From Phycisphaerae bacterium (GTDB taxonomy: Bacteria > Planctomycetota > Phycisphaerae > Sedimentisphaerales > SG8-4), in contig JAUVYQ010000062.1 in assembly GCA_030603035.1 (NCBI GenBank), forward strand, positions 1 to 14,873: a DNA stretch of 14,873 nt. Direction: 5' to 3'. The notes under the pieces are model-generated. The model worked only from the letters and a program-made list of their open reading frames with translations. It was not told the origin of the DNA and ran no database searches. Made by a program: the position numbers and the translations under genes. Of this stretch, positions 1 to 6,876 are shown piece by piece; positions within the stretch are counted from its first letter, which is position 1; each line of letters begins with the position of its first letter.

Positions 1-1233
1 AGATGGAGCGATTCTCTTATTTTGCGCCAGCGTGTTGAATTTGTCGAACATCTCGACAATAGATAAATCTTTGATTTCGCAAAATTCTTCGCTGAAATGA
101 AAGCCGGTTTGGTCGTCGAAACTGCCGATAAAGGGCTCTGCTCCGTCGGAATACAGCAGGAGTTTATCGCCGGGTTGAAGCTGTACCGTCTGCTGGGTGT
201 ATTCGGCTTGTCCAAAAATTCCGAGCAGCGAGCCTTGTATTTCCAATTGTTCCGCCTGTTCCTGGCGCCTGATAAGAATTGGATAGGGATGTCCTGCACG
301 GGCATAGGTCATCTGTAGTGTCTTCATATTTAGCAGACAATAGCAACAGGTAGCAAACTGATAGCCGGATAGCTTCTGTGCAGCCATCCGCACATTGAGA
401 TTTTTCATAACTTCCGCCGGTGAGAATATATGGTAATTGTTCTCAATAGTCTCTCGCATAACCAGAGCCTGTTTTACAAAAATTGTTAAAAGTGCCGCAG
501 GGATCCCGTGACCGACCACATCAGCTACATAAAAGCCAATGTGCTGCTCGTCGATGCGCACGATATTGTAAATGTCGCCTGAGACCCACTCGGCCGGCAA
601 AAAGAGTGTGGCCCATCGTACTTCTTCGCTACTGGGCAGTTGAGTGGGCAGAAAATCCTGCTGCACAAGACCGGCCAGACGAAGCTGCTCTGCCAGGTTG
701 TCCACCAGGGCTCCGGTCATACTAAGTTGCTCAGCCAGCTTATTCTTGTAAATTGTTTGCACCTGCTTTGGCGGGATTGCAGGCTTTACCGCCAGGCTGG
801 AACTTTTTTTACGGTATGCAAGATTGACGCTGATTCTAACCCATAGCTCATCTATTGAAACTGACTCTATTGTGCTGGCCATAGAGAAACTGGTCTTTGC
901 CGGTGTTAAAGAAAAACTTTTCATGGGCATTGCCACCCGGCTGGTGAGCAAAATCACGCCAATATTTTCCATCTCGAGCGATTCAATTATTCGGGCCAAT
1001 TTCTGCTGCTGAGTCTTATCCAGGTCCTTTGCATCGATAACGACGGTTCCAACCAGGTCAAGTCGCTCGCGTATCTGAGGAAATTTGTTTATTGGCTGGA
1101 CTTTGAAAATAAGCTTCTTCTGCTTCAAAAGTCGCTTTATTTCAGGTGGCATCTGTTCCTGATTTGTCATGTATATAACATCTGTGAAGTTTTGCGGCAG
1201 CTCAATAGCGCTTAGTAGTTCTGTTTTTTCCAT
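1..1233 (-). CDS. SpoIIE/RsbU-type PP2C serine phosphatase, 3' end outside window
   Basis: This frame is open for all 411 codons from an ATG at 1233 to the left edge, so the C-terminus is missing. The C-terminal half is a PP2C-like SpoIIE phosphatase domain. The metal-binding motif SGDIYN is at residues 218-223 (D220), DVVGHG starts at D238, AGHPYP is at 313-318 and YSDGAEP is at 361-367. Such enzymes usually dephosphorylate anti-sigma-factor antagonists in partner-switching pathways. The first ~150 residues match no domain I recognise with certainty. They contain a hydrophobic-strand pattern (VGTVVID near 65, IGVILLTS near 95) like a degenerate receiver domain without a phosphoacceptor. A helical linker at roughly 150-200 precedes the phosphatase. 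A weak purine-rich site (AAAAAGG) lies just before the ATG. No kinase, STAS or sigma gene is visible nearby, so the input and target are unknown. Confidence 0.9.
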   Translation of the reverse strand, partial: MEKTELLSAIELPQNFTDVIYMTNQEQMPPEIKRLLKQKKLIFKVQPINKFPQIRERLDLVGTVVIDAKDLDKTQQQKLARIIESLEMENIGVILLTSRVAMPMKSFSLTPAKTSFSMASTIESVSIDELWVRISVNLAYRKKSSSLAVKPAIPPKQVQTIYKNKLAEQLSMTGALVDNLAEQLRLAGLVQQDFLPTQLPSSEEVRWATLFLPAEWVSGDIYNIVRIDEQHIGFYVADVVGHGIPAALLTIFVKQALVMRETIENNYHIFSPAEVMKNLNVRMAAQKLSGYQFATCCYCLLNMKTLQMTYARAGHPYPILIRRQEQAEQLEIQGSLLGIFGQAEYTQQTVQLQPGDKLLLYSDGAEPFIGSFDDQTGFHFSEEFCEIKDLSIVEMFDKFNTLAQNKRIAPS

Positions 1234-1269
1234 TTCATTTACCTTTTTTAGTTGTGTTATGGGACTTTG

Positions 1270-1308
1270 AGGGCCCTATTTTGCGACGCATTACAAAATG
1301 GGAACCCT
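1270..1308 (-). repeat. Stem-loop in the leader of the phosphatase gene
   Basis: An imperfect inverted repeat. The inner arms are ATTTTG (1278-1283) and CAAAAT (1294-1299), separated by a 10-nt loop. CC/GG pairs and an outer AGGG/CCCT extend it, with small bulges. It sits 37-75 nt upstream of the phosphatase ATG and would be part of its leader if transcription starts upstream. No T-tract follows on either strand, so a classical terminator is unlikely. Confidence 0.4.
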
Positions 1309-1511
1309 GAACAAATATCCATTTCTACAGATACTGGTACAAACTAATTTCGGCTTGTTAGGGATGGCACTTTGCTTTTTTTTGTTTTTTTCTGCTGGTG
1401 CAAGATTGGTAATCTTCGCACTGTCTGTAAAGATACGTTGGCACAGATTAGAAACTTGTTCCAAGGGAAAGGGCCCCCCTCGATGCTTATTCAGCCCAAA
1501 GCTGCTCTTGG

Positions 1512-1549
1512 CCCCGTAACATTGCCAGAGGCGGTTTTATGCTACGGGG
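1512..1549 (-). repeat. CCCCGT...ACGGGG palindrome directly after the yggS stop codon
   Basis: On the minus strand CCCCGTAGCAT (1549-1539) pairs with ATGTTACGGGG (1522-1512), giving an 11-bp stem with one G-U wobble and a 16-nt loop. The yggS TAA (1552-1550) directly abuts the first arm. No T-run follows, so it is more likely a dispersed palindromic element or an RNA 3'-end stabiliser than a simple intrinsic terminator. A second palindrome with the same CCCCGT/ACGGGG ends follows argS at 4493-4555. Confidence 0.6.
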
Positions 1550-2272
1550 TTAGCCGGCGAAGATTGCCGAGCCGATACGAAGGATAGTTGCACCCTCTTC
1601 AATAGCGACTTCGTAGTCTGAACTCATACCCATACTTAGCTCAGTAAACTCCGGCCCGACAATTTTTTCGCCTCGCATCTCAATAAATAACTCTCTTGCC
1701 CGAACAAAACAAGCCCGAACGACATCTTTATTATGCGTCAATGGTGCCATTGTCATCAGGCCAATCAGTTTCAAATTCGGCAGCGTCTCTATCTGCTCAG
1801 CCAGATGCGTTGTCGCACCTACCGGAACACCGTATTTTTGCGGTTCGTTGGAGGTATTGGCCTGCAGAAGTACTCTGGGGCATAAGTTCAGCTTTGCCGC
1901 TGAAGCGTTTATCTCTTCCGCCAGACGAAGTGTGTCAACCGAATGTATCAGAGAAGCAATGGGCAAGACCTGGCGGACCTTATTGCGCTGCAGATGGCCT
2001 ATCATATGCCAATTGACTTTTTCCGGCAGAATTGAATCACCGTCCTCTCCCTGCAAAAATTCAGCTATCTGGGTGGAAACCTTTTTCAGCTGCTGAACCC
2101 GGTTTTCACCGAGGTCGGCCAGGCCCAGATAAATAACCTCCTTTATGGCCTCAATGGTAGCGGATTTGGTTACAACGACAAGCTTTATCTCACCGGGGTC
2201 TCTGCTGACACGGGCACAAGTAGAGTTGATGGTACCTTTTACGCGTTCTATTCTTTCAGAAATTTTTGCCAT
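1550..2272 (-). CDS. yggS: YggS/PLPBP family pyridoxal phosphate homeostasis protein
   Basis: This 240-residue protein has the length and motifs of the YggS/PROSC (PLPBP) family. These are single-domain TIM-barrel proteins, like the alanine racemase N-terminal domain, that bind pyridoxal 5'-phosphate and buffer its cytosolic level. The PLP lysine is K36 in VVVTKS. Other family signatures are GENRVQQ, WHMIGHLQRNK, the HSVDT segment, LMTMAP, ELSMGMSSDYEVAIEEG and the C-terminal ILRIGSAIFAG. The family has no established catalytic activity. The ATG at 2272 gives the expected N-terminus (MAKISERI), but no clear Shine-Dalgarno sequence precedes it. It stands alone: the upstream MFS gene is more than 500 bp away. 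Often the gene sits near division genes, which is not the case here. Confidence 0.95.
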   Translation of the reverse strand: MAKISERIERVKGTINSTCARVSRDPGEIKLVVVTKSATIEAIKEVIYLGLADLGENRVQQLKKVSTQIAEFLQGEDGDSILPEKVNWHMIGHLQRNKVRQVLPIASLIHSVDTLRLAEEINASAAKLNLCPRVLLQANTSNEPQKYGVPVGATTHLAEQIETLPNLKLIGLMTMAPLTHNKDVVRACFVRARELFIEMRGEKIVGPEFTELSMGMSSDYEVAIEEGATILRIGSAIFAG

Positions 2273-2827
2273 AAGAGAACGGTCAAGAACTTAAGATTAA
2301 CAAATTCGACCCGCCCAAAATAAGAAGCGTCTTGAAATAGCCGGTTTTGGCCCGATACTCAACATAGTTTTTGGCTTTGTCATCAAAAAACTCCAAAAAT
2401 GACAACTTTTAGACTTATCAGCCATAATCTACGCTAATACGCACAAAGATTCAAGCCATTTCACTTTATGAGCCACGCTTATAGATAACGTAATGAGCAC
2501 AAAAAAAATCAAAAAAAAGCAATTTTTAACTTGCATTTTACTACCGTAGCCTGTATATTAGGATTGTAGAAACAATATAGGTTGGGTAGATAAGGTCCTC
2601 TAAAAAATTTTTACTTTTTTTATTTGACAGGCTTATTTAAAGGCGTTAGGCTTTTAGGCCAGTTTTGAAGTAACGAAACAGTGCTGCTTCTGGCAGCTTA
2701 CGAACCTCGGCGAGGCAGCGTGGCACACCGGTTTCCCCCCCAGCCGGTTCCCACCACCTCGCCCTTTTTATGCGCACAGTCTCAAAACCGGCTTTTATCG
2801 ACCGAGTTTCTATCTGCTCAGGGCTCC
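2273..2827. other. Long intergenic region: AT-rich part, then GC-rich island
   Basis: From 2273 to about 2640 the DNA is AT-rich with A and T runs and no convincing gene. It holds a plus-strand promoter-like sequence (2531-2559) and a hairpin (ATTGT-AGAA-ACAAT). From about 2641 to 2827 the composition changes abruptly: 2701-2760 has 43 G/C in 60 bases. That part can be read as a 61-codon minus-strand ORF or as a hairpin-rich sequence. Both readings are listed separately. Confidence 0.5.
2531..2559 (+). promoter_or_regulatory. Sigma-70-like promoter on the plus strand without an obvious gene
   Basis: TTGCAT (2531-2536) and TATATT (2554-2559) are spaced by exactly 17 bp. Transcription would start near 2566 and run into the GC-rich island, against all neighbouring genes. 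A small hairpin (ATTGT AGAA ACAAT) falls at the expected start of the RNA. Because the surrounding DNA is AT-rich, a chance match is possible. Confidence 0.35.
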
Positions 2828-2831
2828 TCAT
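2646..2831 (-). CDS. Small ORF overlapping the MFS stop codon (ATGA), uncertain
   Basis: A 61-codon frame whose ATG overlaps the stop codon of the MFS gene in an ATGA arrangement, typical of translational coupling. The product is rich in arginine, glutamate and proline (MRSPEQIETRS at the start, ALFRYFKTGLKA at the end). It has no membrane segment and no domain I recognise. It is much more GC-rich than the MFS gene and the flanking DNA, and several hairpins overlap it (GCTGC/GCAGC at 2683-2697; ACCGG/CCGGT at 2727-2748). It could be a real small protein, a dispersed repeat that happens to be open, or a structured RNA read in the wrong way. Confidence 0.25.
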   Translation of the reverse strand: MRSPEQIETRSIKAGFETVRIKRARWWEPAGGETGVPRCLAEVRKLPEAALFRYFKTGLKA

Positions 2832-4054
2832 TTATTCAGTTCCTTTGGCGCACTAAAATAATTTCCAAAAGCGATGAACAAAAGAACAGAAATAAAACCA
2901 GGTATACTGCCATAAATAAACGTTATCTCTGGAGAAATATTCTGCCATAACAATCCGGCTATAAGACTTGCCGGTAAGGCCATCAAACCTATTGTGGTGT
3001 GAAATGTTCCCAGAGCTGTAGCTTTCAACTGTTGGGAGGATAAATCAGACACAAAGGCACGCTGGTTTCCGTCAACCGCCGCATACGTTATACCGTAAAG
3101 AGCAAATAAGACTATAAAAGCCGGCAGTGAAGTGAGAAAGGCAAAACCAAGCGAGGTCAACGAAAACAGCAAATAACCAAGAATAATAACCTTTTCTCTT
3201 CCGACTTTGTCTGAGAGAGCGCCAAGAGGAATGGCAAAGCCGGCATAGAAAATGTTAAAAAGAACATATAAGAGGATCGGCACTGCGATTGATAATTTAG
3301 CTGTAAAGAACTGTTGCGCCCTAATAATAAAAAACATATAACTGAAATTGCCCAGAGCAAATATGCCGGAAATCAGGATAAATAACTTAAGAGATTTAGG
3401 AAGATTTTTCAGGCCTATCTTCAGCGTTATGTCTCGTGGTTCTGTTTTTCTTTCTTTTACAAAATGCAGTGGAATTAAAGAAGCAAAAGCGACAACTCCA
3501 GCAATGAGTATAATCAGCTCAAAACTAAAGCCGAAATGCCAGAATAAAAGAAAAACAACAACCGAGCCCAAAATCGCCCCGGAAGTATCGAGGGCCCTGT
3601 GAATTCCAAATCCTTTACCCCGCTTTGTTGCCATAGAATCTGCAATAATTGCATCTCTTGCGGCTGTCCTCAAGCCTTTGCCCACCCTTTCCAGACCGGC
3701 AAAAATCAAAATGTGTTGCCAGGTGTTAGAGAAAGCCAGGAGCAACTTAAAAAGCGAGGAAGTCAGGTATCCGGAATAAACAAATATTTTCCTTTTGCCT
3801 GTTCTGTCGGACCAATAGCCACAGAAGACCTTTAGAATACTTGATATGCTGTCTCTAAATCCCCCGACTAATCCGATGGCCAGGCCGGCGCCGCCCAGCG
3901 CTGTAACAAACATCGGCAAAATTGGCATTATCATTTCACTGCTTAAATCATTCAAAAAGCTGACAATGCCCAATAGAAATACATTAGCGCTAATCCCTTT
4001 CAGATATTTATTTTTCATAATGGATTTGCCCACAGCAAACCAGGCAGGCAGCAT
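2828..4054 (-). CDS. Major facilitator superfamily transporter
   Basis: A roughly 408-residue hydrophobic protein with the pattern of a 12-helix MFS carrier of the drug/metabolite antiporter (DHA1-like) kind. The signature loop between helices 2 and 3 reads GYWSDRTGKRK, and its echo in the second half is LGALSDKVGREK. A central charged loop (HFVKERKTEPRD) separates the halves, and LERVGKGLRTAARDA follows helix 4. The substrate cannot be told from the sequence. The frame opens at GTG 4057, with ATG at 4054 and another at 4018 (MKNKYLKGIS), just before the first helix. None has a well-placed ribosome binding site. The yjbQ stop codon is only 12 bp upstream of ATG 4054, so translation is probably coupled and both genes share a transcript. 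Confidence 0.88.
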   Translation of the reverse strand: MLPAWFAVGKSIMKNKYLKGISANVFLLGIVSFLNDLSSEMIMPILPMFVTALGGAGLAIGLVGGFRDSISSILKVFCGYWSDRTGKRKIFVYSGYLTSSLFKLLLAFSNTWQHILIFAGLERVGKGLRTAARDAIIADSMATKRGKGFGIHRALDTSGAILGSVVVFLLFWHFGFSFELIILIAGVVAFASLIPLHFVKERKTEPRDITLKIGLKNLPKSLKLFILISGIFALGNFSYMFFIIRAQQFFTAKLSIAVPILLYVLFNIFYAGFAIPLGALSDKVGREKVIILGYLLFSLTSLGFAFLTSLPAFIVLFALYGITYAAVDGNQRAFVSDLSSQQLKATALGTFHTTIGLMALPASLIAGLLWQNISPEITFIYGSIPGFISVLLFIAFGNYFSAPKELNK

Positions 4055-4066
4055 CACTCAAGTTCT

Positions 4067-4477
4067 TCACTCCCCGCGGATCTGGACTATTGCCCTTCTG
4101 CTGCGCGGGCCGTCGAACTCACAGAAAAAAATGCCCTGCCAGGTGCCGAGCTCCAAGGATTTGTCCTTTATCAGGATTTGCCTGCTGCAGCCAATCAGCG
4201 AGCTTTTGCAATGTGCATCGGAATTGCCCTCGGAATGCCGGTAGCCCGAACGATGATGGGGCACCAATTCGGCCAGAGTCAAAAGTATATCGTGCGGAAC
4301 GGACGGGTCAGCGTTTTCGTTTATAGTAATTGCCGCTGTTGTATGAGGACAATAGACTATCACATCGCCATTGGTAATACCCGATTGCGCGACAAGTGAG
4401 CCGACCTGGCTTGTAATGTCAATCATCTCGTTACGGTGCTTACTGCTTATGCGAAAATCCTTTTCAACGATTCTCAT
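4067..4477 (-). CDS. yjbQ: YjbQ/UPF0047 family protein
   Basis: The 136 residues match the whole length of the YjbQ (UPF0047) family. Conserved blocks are CPHTTAAITINENADP (H45), the HSEGNSDAHCKSSLIG block with H81, E83 and H89, and LGTWQGIFFCEFDGPRSRR near the end. Some members have secondary thiamine-phosphate synthase activity in vitro, but the physiological role is not settled. The conserved histidines suggest a metal or phosphate site. The ATG at 4477 has an AAGAGG ribosome binding site 8 nt upstream. A large palindrome lies just before that site and fills most of the gap to argS. The next gene, the MFS transporter, follows after about 12 bp. Confidence 0.93.
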   Translation of the reverse strand: MRIVEKDFRISSKHRNEMIDITSQVGSLVAQSGITNGDVIVYCPHTTAAITINENADPSVPHDILLTLAELVPHHRSGYRHSEGNSDAHCKSSLIGCSRQILIKDKSLELGTWQGIFFCEFDGPRSRRAIVQIRGE

Positions 4478-4492
4478 TACTGTTACCTCTTA

Positions 4493-4555
4493 CCCCGTTA
4501 GAAACTTCATTTATTCACCCCTGTAGAAACTTTCTTTATTGAGTTTCTAACGGGG
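4493..4555 (-). repeat. Large palindrome between argS and yjbQ with an internal third arm
   Basis: Perfect 14-bp arms CCCCGTTAGAAACT (4493-4506) and AGTTTCTAACGGGG (4542-4555) enclose a 35-nt loop. Inside the loop is a second, diverged copy in the same plus-strand orientation as the first (CCCCTGTAGAAACTT at 4518-4532). In minus-strand RNA the 5' arm could therefore pair with either of two 3' arms. The element starts one base after the argS stop codon and ends a few bases before the yjbQ ribosome binding site. No T-tract follows. It may be a dispersed palindromic repeat that also shapes the argS-yjbQ transcript. Confidence 0.75.
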
Positions 4556-4556
4556 C

Positions 4557-6338
4557 TTACATTTGCTCGACAACTTCGATACCTAAAAGCTCGCTCAAGC
4601 CGTGTTTGATAGTCTTCGCGGTCAAATCACAAAGCAATAGTCTCGTCGGCCTTTTGTCCGGCCCGGCATCCAGAACCGGACAATTCGTATAAAAGCCGCT
4701 GAATTTCTGTGCCAGCTCGTACAGATAGGCGGTCAAGTAGTTCGGCCTGTAATCAGAAGCGGCCGCTTGTATTGCCTCGCCATACCGGCTCAAGGTTTTT
4801 GCCAGGTCCAGTTCAGCCGGCTCGGTCAGACTCAAATCGGTAATAGCTCTAAGTTCTTTCTCAATCTCTATGTTTTTTTCCTGTGCCTTTCGTTCAATTG
4901 ATTTTATCCGGGCGTATGCGTATTGCATATACGGAGCGGTATTGCCGTCCATCGCTAACATCTTGTCAAAGCTAAAGATATAGTCGCTTGTTCGGTTGTT
5001 GGAGTAGTCTGCGTATTTGACGGCCCCGATTCCGACCGCTTTTGCAATTTCCGCTTTTTTATCTTTGTCCAGGTCAGGATTCTTTTCTTCGACGACGGCT
5101 TTTGTGCGTTCTACCGCCTCGTCGAGCAATTCTTTTAGTTTTACATTTTCACCTGAGCGCGTTTTCAGCGGAGCCCCATCTTCACCCAAAACGCTGCCGA
5201 ACATCACATGCGAAAGCTCAATATCGTCGCTGACCCACTTCGCCGTTTTTGCAACCGCAAACAGCATCTCAAAATGCAGCTTCTGCCGTGCATCAGTAAC
5301 ATAAATTATGGCGTCTGCTTTTAACTCATCCACGCGATAACGCAGCGCCGCCAAATCCGTCGTCGCATAGAGATACGCCCCGTCAGACTTCTGAATAATA
5401 AACGGCAGCGGCTCACCCTCTTTATTCCTGAACCCCTCCGGAAAAACACAAACCGCACCATCGGATTCCTTCCCCAAACCTCTCCGTTGCAAATCCTCAA
5501 CAACACCTGGCAATTCATCTCTGTATTCGCTCTCACCACGCACGTGTTCAGGTTTTAGCGTCACGTTCAGTCTATCATACATTTCCTGGTAGTGTTTTAC
5601 CGACTGAGCTACAAGTAGCTTCCAACGGCCTACCCATGTTTGATCACCTGAGTGTAATCCAACAACAGCCGCACGAGAACGAGCAGCAAAATTTTCATCG
5701 GTGTCAAACAACTGTTTTGCTTCTTTGTAAAAAGCCTCAAATTCAGCTAATGTACTTGGAATAACACCAACTACCCTCCCTTCAAGTGCTTCAGCAGCTC
5801 TTCTCTCCATAAATGCAACGAGCATTCCGAATTGTGTGCCCCAGTCGCCGATGTGGTTCTGGCGGATGACCTTGTGGCCGAGGAATTCAAGCATTCGGCA
5901 GATGCAGTCGCCGATTATTGTGCTTCGCAGATGGCCGACGTGCATTGGCTTGGCGATATTCGGGCTTGAAAAATCAACGACAATAGTTTCTCGCACAACG
6001 GCTTTATCTACGCCGAGCCGATTACCAAGGTCGCTGTTAATTTCAAGCAGACTGTTTGCAATAAAATCGGCTTTTAGCCGTAAATTTATAAATCCAGGCC
6101 CCGCTATCTCTGGCGGCTCGCAGATATCGTCAACGTCTAAATTCTTTACCACCTCTTCGGCAAGCCGGCGCGGGTCGGTTTTCATTTTCTTGGCTAATGC
6201 CATTACGCCGTTGGCCTGATAATCACCGAATTTGGGGTCAGTCGACGGTCTTACAATAGCTGCGCAGTCGCTTCGACCGGTGGCAGTAGCCATCGCAGCA
6301 CTAATTCTATCTTCAAGTATGTCAATAACAGGCTTCAT
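4557..6338 (-). CDS. argS: Arginyl-tRNA synthetase
   Basis: Complete 593-residue class I aminoacyl-tRNA synthetase that charges tRNA-Arg. The N-terminal Add-1 tRNA-binding domain includes GDYQAN (39-43) and PGFINLRL (81-88). The catalytic Rossmann domain carries the HIGH-type motif HVGH at 133-136 within SSPNIAKPMHVGHLRST, then GDWGTQFGMLVAF and the YATTDLAALRYR segment. The C-terminal DALR anticodon-binding domain begins near 460 and ends with the motif KFSGFYTNCPVL and GLSELLGIEVVEQM. Length and motifs are normal. It starts with ATG 21 bp after rsfS. No Shine-Dalgarno sequence is present there, only three tandem TCAATAA units, so translation may depend on read-through from rsfS or on an A/U-rich leader. 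Confidence 0.98.
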   Translation of the reverse strand: MKPVIDILEDRISAAMATATGRSDCAAIVRPSTDPKFGDYQANGVMALAKKMKTDPRRLAEEVVKNLDVDDICEPPEIAGPGFINLRLKADFIANSLLEINSDLGNRLGVDKAVVRETIVVDFSSPNIAKPMHVGHLRSTIIGDCICRMLEFLGHKVIRQNHIGDWGTQFGMLVAFMERRAAEALEGRVVGVIPSTLAEFEAFYKEAKQLFDTDENFAARSRAAVVGLHSGDQTWVGRWKLLVAQSVKHYQEMYDRLNVTLKPEHVRGESEYRDELPGVVEDLQRRGLGKESDGAVCVFPEGFRNKEGEPLPFIIQKSDGAYLYATTDLAALRYRVDELKADAIIYVTDARQKLHFEMLFAVAKTAKWVSDDIELSHVMFGSVLGEDGAPLKTRSGENVKLKELLDEAVERTKAVVEEKNPDLDKDKKAEIAKAVGIGAVKYADYSNNRTSDYIFSFDKMLAMDGNTAPYMQYAYARIKSIERKAQEKNIEIEKELRAITDLSLTEPAELDLAKTLSRYGEAIQAAASDYRPNYLTAYLYELAQKFSGFYTNCPVLDAGPDKRPTRLLLCDLTAKTIKHGLSELLGIEVVEQM

Positions 6339-6359
6339 TCAATAATCAATAATCAATAA
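6339..6359. repeat. Three tandem TCAATAA units filling the rsfS-argS gap
   Basis: The 21-bp spacer between the rsfS stop and the argS ATG consists of three perfect copies of the 7-mer TCAATAA (plus strand). It replaces any recognisable ribosome binding site in front of argS. Such a tract is prone to slippage in 7-bp steps. Confidence 0.8.
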
Positions 6360-6749
6360 TCATTTATCAATATCGAAGATCCGGCGTCCGTTTGACGGAA
6401 TCAATTTCTCTGCGTCGCCCCAGAGCAATTCCAAATCGTAGTAGTCACGGTATTCGCTGTCGAAGATATGGATTACGACATCGATAAAGTCGAGCAAAAT
6501 CCAGCGTGCCTGCTCATAGCCGGCCCGGCCAAAACGCTGCAGGCCCTGTTTTTTCGCCGCCTCACAGATTTCGTCGGCGACGGTACGCATTTGTCTATCG
6601 CTTGTGCCGGTGGCGATTACAAAATAATCGGTTGCGGGCGATTTGCCCCTCAAATCCAGAACCACAATATCGCTGCAGCGCCGCCCTGCCGCTACTTCGG
6701 CTGCGGCCAGGGCAAACGCCTTTGCCTCTGCATCTCGCTTCTTTGCCAA
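6360..6749 (-). CDS. rsfS: Ribosomal silencing factor RsfS
   Basis: This 129-residue protein belongs to the RsfS/Iojap family. It binds ribosomal protein L14 and blocks joining of the 30S and 50S subunits under nutrient limitation. The family core is clear: DIVVLDLRGKSPATDYFVIATG near residues 23-44, RQMRTVADEI, and the C-terminal WILLDFIDVVIHIFDSEYRD followed by YYDLELLWGDAEKLI. The start is a TTG at 6749 with a GAGG ribosome binding site 7 nt upstream and the expected N-terminus (MAKKRDAEAK). rsfS often sits next to nadD; here it leads into argS, and a terminator separates it from hicB upstream. Confidence 0.95.
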   Translation of the reverse strand: MAKKRDAEAKAFALAAAEVAAGRRCSDIVVLDLRGKSPATDYFVIATGTSDRQMRTVADEICEAAKKQGLQRFGRAGYEQARWILLDFIDVVIHIFDSEYRDYYDLELLWGDAEKLIPSNGRRIFDIDK

Positions 6750-6770
6750 ATTACATCCTCATTTTTTTCA

Positions 6771-6801
6771 ATAAAGAAAAGGGTGGCCCGTTCGGCCACC
6801 C
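6771..6801 (-). terminator. Intrinsic terminator after hicB
   Basis: Perfect 8-bp arms GGGTGGCC (6781-6788) and GGCCACCC (6794-6801) enclose a 5-nt loop. On the minus strand the stem is followed by TTTTCTTTAT. It lies between the hicB stop and the rsfS start, so it should end the hicAB transcript and imply a separate start or read-through for rsfS-argS. No plus-strand T-tract is present. Confidence 0.82.
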
Positions 6802-6876
6802 TGATAGATTACAAATATTAGACAATAACGTCAACAAATTCAATATTGAAAGCGTAGATTAAAGAACATAACCAAC

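Larger units (their letters stand above)
1234..1549. other. Intergenic region between yggS and the phosphatase gene
   Basis: I see no convincing gene here. It contains two inverted repeats, listed separately, and a T-rich run near 1376-1390. An open frame on the plus strand at 1298-1519 has no ribosome binding site and no recognisable protein features. No clear sigma-70 promoter for the phosphatase gene is visible. Confidence 0.6.

Noticed and set aside
1298..1519. 73-codon plus-strand ORF with a hydrophobic stretch
   Set aside because: The hydrophobic run comes from a T-rich tract. No ribosome binding site or conserved pattern is visible.
2560..2640. tRNA or other known small RNA
   Set aside because: No cloverleaf, CCA end, T-loop motif or known riboswitch core could be found here or in the other gaps.
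2624..2652. TTGACA followed by TAGGCT as a second plus-strand promoter
   Set aside because: The -10 is poor, the region is AT-rich, and there is no gene downstream on the plus strand.
2681..2950. 89-codon plus-strand ORF
   Set aside because: It runs into the antisense of the MFS gene, lacks a ribosome binding site and has no protein-like pattern.
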